The translations under genes were made by a program, and so were the position numbers. The notes under the pieces were generated by a model. The model ran no database searches. It was not told the origin of the DNA and saw only the letters and a program-made list of their open reading frames with translations. A DNA stretch of 64,000 nt from CBFCZU01 sp965602635 (GTDB lineage Bacteria; Planctomycetota; Phycisphaerae; SM23-33), in NCBI GenBank assembly GCA_965602635.1, contig CBFCZU010000001.1, positions 1 through 64,000 of the forward strand, written 5' to 3'. Shown here piece by piece: positions 61,274 through 64,000 of this stretch (its first letter is position 1; the number at the start of each line of letters is the position of its first letter).

Positions 61274-64000
61274 TTAGTCCAAGACACTAACGCGAATCTC
61301 GAATGCTTCCGATTTTTTCAACGTCACATAGGCGCGGACCGGCTTGTAGTTGTTCTCGAATCTCAGTTTATAGGGGTTGAACAACTTGTTGTCTTTCTGG
61401 ATCTCTACGGGCCGGCTGCACTCCAGGAGGACACTGTTGAATCTCAGCGTACTGTTGCCCTTCCGCACCTGGATATCGCTCGACCTGCGCACGCCGGGGA
61501 AGAAGCTGTAGACGACAGGCTCGTCTCCCTCGGCCGAGATGAGCTCGACGATTACCTTCGCGGCCTTGGGGCCTGTCACTTTGCAGCTGAGCTTGACCGA
61601 AAACGACTTGTAGGTCAGAAGCACGTCGTGCCCGTTGGCTGCCGATTGGATCTTGCCATCGGCGGGCAGGAACTCTGTCTGATCCTTCAACTTCCTCATG
61701 AAGGATCCGCCGGTGGGATGCTGCTGGGAGTTGTTCCCCCACAGAATCGGTCCAGCCTTCGCGTGGTGGATCTCTATGGCGTTCTGCGGGTCCAGCACGT
61801 ACTTGTCGATAATGGGTTCCAGAGACACAGCCGACATGCCATATATGAATCCTTGCTGCCTTGCAATGAGGGCTTTGTTCTTGAGGAAATAGAACTCTTT
61901 CTCTTGCGGCCAGTCCCGTTCGTCGCCCGGCATGAAGTAGTTGGCAATGTCTGCGGCGCCACTCCAGAAGCCAGGCCCGGCCTGGCTTGGCCGACGATCG
62001 GGGTTGATGACATGAAGCAGTCTGACGCGCGCGAGTCTTCGGCCCTGCGGCGTCAGCGACAGGACGAAATCGCCCTCGCCGATCATTGGAAGCATGTAAT
62101 AATTCTGGCGTCCGTCGTGCAGGCAGATCTTGAAGCCGTCGGGCAGGGAGGTCTGACAGCCGAATCGTACGCAATCGAGAAGTGCCGGTAGGACCTGCTT
62201 GTCGCGGCTGCGAAAATAGTAGTGTCCTACCGCGCTCATTGTTGTCCAGGTGTAAGCTGTAGCGGAAATGCCTTCTCGTTCTGCGAATTGGCCGTTTTCA
62301 GCGTGTCTGGCCAGACCTCGCATCAGCTTTCGCCCATATCGCCGCCACTCGGGCCTATCAAACACTACACCGGCTGTATAGACGCTGGAAAGGTAGTGAG
62401 AGAACACATTCGTGCCGGTCCCCACGTCCCGCGTGTAGAATGTCTTGTTGTCGAGGGCCGGGGTGATCCAGATTCTAGCCAGTTCCTCCGACAGCTTCAG
62501 CAGGCGCCTTCGCCAGTAGGCTGCCTGCTGAGGTGGGATGTCGTCCTTCAGCAATTCATAAGTCAGCAGATATGGCTGCACGTACCAGGCAGGTGGGCGT
62601 TCGAGCATCTTGTGCCAGTTTGCCGGATCCAGCGCCTCCTCCATTCTCGCCCTGGCCTCGTTCAGGAAACGTTTGTCGCCCTTGTAGGGGTTCTCAGGCC
62701 AAGCGGACTTGTACACCACGGCGAGCGGATAGGCCATCCCGCCTGACGGAATGAACCTGTAGTAGTTGATGGCGTCGGCGAGTCCCGCCCTGTACATGGC
62801 TCGCGTGGGGAGCTTTTCGATGCCCGGCCGAAAACGGTCGTACGCAACCTTACCTACGCCCAGAACGCAGGCTCGCAAGGCGGAAATCCGAATCGGTTTG
62901 GATTGATCCTCGCCGATAAGGGCCGTCGCCTCGATCTCTACCTCGCCGGTGACGGGGCTGTGAGGCAAGTCCAGCGTGTGTACGCCCGCCCTGAGATGGG
63001 CTACGCCCTTGCCCACAATCTTGCCTTGCCGTCGCGCCGTCAGCGTGGCTCTGGTCGATGTGCCGGCCGTGGTGTTCAGCGCGATGCGAAGTCGTATGGG
63101 CTTACTGACGTCATCCTGGAAAGGCTCAGTCACCGTAAGGATAAGGCCCCTGCGTACCTCGGCTGCGTACTGTACAGCTTGCGAACCATCCGGCGCCTGT
63201 ATCTTCAGCCGTGCGGTACCATGGCGCCCTATCGGGACAATGGCCTTGCCGCCGGGATCGACGACAATTGCCTTACCGTCGACGAAAAAGGTGTAACCGT
63301 CTCGCCAATGCTCCAGCAGAATATTGTTGACGCCAATGGCCAGGCTGGACGATGGCTTTATCCGCGGGCGCGGCCGGGCCGGGCGATTGACTACAGTCAA
63401 CGGGTTGAAGCGGTGCGGCATGTTCGTGGGATATCTGAGGCGGTCAAGGCCCTTCCAGAGGTCTACCCAGGCATACTCGGACCGGTCGGCCGGCCGATTG
63501 CGGACAACATTGCCATAGAGCGTCTTATCCGGCAGATTGTGCTTCGCCAGCGGAAGAACAAGCCCAAGCCGCCAATTGTCCTTGCCGACCGCGGTTCGTA
63601 CCGTGATCGAGGAGGTGTCAACAGGCACAACGGCCGCTGGATAGTCGCCAGCAGAGCCTGGCTGTGGGTACGCCTGCCACTCAATATGGCGCCCCGATAT
63701 GGTCCGATCGGCAACCAGGGCACCGGCGGCGTTTATCAGCAGGTGAAGATAGGGATATGATCGGTCCGATTCCTCGGCAAGGAGCAACTCGATCGAGTCG
63801 TCCTGCCAGATATCCGTATCGTCCGCCCCCGGGGTAAGTGTTGTGATATCGGGCTCGAGGCATTCGGCAATGATATAGAGCGACCCCTTGTATCGCAGAA
63901 ATCGCAAGGTTGTCCGTCGCTTGGGAGGCTCGGGCACGCCTTGCCTATAGAAGGGCGTCATCAGTTCCGCCGATTCCCAGACGCCCGATGCAAAAGCCTC
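61274..64000 (-). CDS. CBM9-like / alpha-alpha toroid protein, partial (paralogue of 55382-58333)
   Basis: 909 codons are visible; the 5' end lies beyond the right edge, since the frame stays open upstream of the Met at 63961 (ASGVWESAELMTPFYRQG aligns with the paralogue's DPVWKQAKPLGRLFSRG). The order of parts is the same: CBM9-like (LYIIAECLEPD, NVVRNRPADRSEYAWVDLW), beta modules, helical toroid-like region (YPLAVVYKSAWPENPYKGDK, GTGTNVFSHYLSSVYTAGVV, ATAYTWTTMSAVGHYYF) and a C-terminal beta-sandwich ending NYKPVRAYVTLKK. It is likely exported and involved in polysaccharide breakdown. It is clearly diverged from its paralogue, so not a recent duplication. Confidence 0.82.
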   Translation of the reverse strand, partial: EAFASGVWESAELMTPFYRQGVPEPPKRRTTLRFLRYKGSLYIIAECLEPDITTLTPGADDTDIWQDDSIELLLAEESDRSYPYLHLLINAAGALVADRTISGRHIEWQAYPQPGSAGDYPAAVVPVDTSSITVRTAVGKDNWRLGLVLPLAKHNLPDKTLYGNVVRNRPADRSEYAWVDLWKGLDRLRYPTNMPHRFNPLTVVNRPARPRPRIKPSSSLAIGVNNILLEHWRDGYTFFVDGKAIVVDPGGKAIVPIGRHGTARLKIQAPDGSQAVQYAAEVRRGLILTVTEPFQDDVSKPIRLRIALNTTAGTSTRATLTARRQGKIVGKGVAHLRAGVHTLDLPHSPVTGEVEIEATALIGEDQSKPIRISALRACVLGVGKVAYDRFRPGIEKLPTRAMYRAGLADAINYYRFIPSGGMAYPLAVVYKSAWPENPYKGDKRFLNEARARMEEALDPANWHKMLERPPAWYVQPYLLTYELLKDDIPPQQAAYWRRRLLKLSEELARIWITPALDNKTFYTRDVGTGTNVFSHYLSSVYTAGVVFDRPEWRRYGRKLMRGLARHAENGQFAEREGISATAYTWTTMSAVGHYYFRSRDKQVLPALLDCVRFGCQTSLPDGFKICLHDGRQNYYMLPMIGEGDFVLSLTPQGRRLARVRLLHVINPDRRPSQAGPGFWSGAADIANYFMPGDERDWPQEKEFYFLKNKALIARQQGFIYGMSAVSLEPIIDKYVLDPQNAIEIHHAKAGPILWGNNSQQHPTGGSFMRKLKDQTEFLPADGKIQSAANGHDVLLTYKSFSVKLSCKVTGPKAAKVIVELISAEGDEPVVYSFFPGVRRSSDIQVRKGNSTLRFNSVLLECSRPVEIQKDNKLFNPYKLRFENNYKPVRAYVTLKKSEAFEIRVSVLD

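Overview
The window is GC-rich bacterial DNA that looks like a planctomycete, most likely of the Phycisphaerae type. The grounds are a run of PEP-CTERM proteins ending in PEPATLSLLALGG plus an arginine cluster, MoxR/DUF58/VWA membrane clusters, a GH123-like (DUF4091) protein, an anmK-murQ pair and many dispersed palindromic repeats. No rRNA gene, CRISPR array or phage module was seen. The lineage is inferred from gene content only.

Region 1 (1-15.5 kb) is mostly housekeeping: pheT without its tRNA-binding OB domain, a zinc-ribbon protein, a YqaA/DedA-type membrane protein whose N-terminal zinc ribbon has no canonical start codon, and a minus-strand block holding a lipoprotein, an HD-domain PgpH-like phosphodiesterase, PhoH, CdsA, a GH20 hexosaminidase and a CPA2 antiporter. 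ApbE and an exported beta-propeller-like protein follow divergently. Region 2 (15.5-20 kb) is a polysaccharide O-acetylation cassette: one MBOAT protein and two AlgJ/AlgX-like SGNH proteins, ending at a 156-bp MITE-like element. Region 3 (20-41.6 kb) is a long plus-strand run: a coiled-coil membrane protein, an iron-type solute-binding lipoprotein, an ABC permease fused in frame to an NHL-repeat lipoprotein, a VWA/GATase-like protein, MoxR, DUF58, BatA-like and partner membrane proteins, an ABC-2 exporter pair interrupted by a five-hairpin repeat, then AnmK, MurQ and an SSS symporter, which together suggest muropeptide or amino-sugar recycling.

A tRNA-Arg(ACG) gene with its own promoter and terminator marks the boundary to Region 4 (41.7-64 kb), the accessory part. 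A decayed insertion sequence with recognisable terminal inverted repeats sits 11 bp past the tRNA terminator. Then comes a strong promoter with a roughly 440-nt leader and a tandem array of PEP-CTERM surface proteins. One of these is a continuous reading frame in which three complete PEP-CTERM modules (FGE-sulfatase-like, beta-propeller, HAF-repeat) are joined without stop codons, followed after a one-base frameshift by a fourth. Hairpins of the form CTCAGCG-N11-CGCTGAG sit at the borders of these genes. The last 12 kb hold a GH123-like protein, two paralogous CBM9-like/toroid polysaccharide-processing proteins, a PQQ-type beta-propeller protein, and gene fossils (DegT aminotransferase piece, integrase N-terminus, CBM9 piece, a frameshifted small ORF).

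The most unusual points are the multi-PEP-CTERM polyprotein, the hairpin families tied to the PEP-CTERM genes, the composite five-hairpin repeat, and the permease-NHL fusion.
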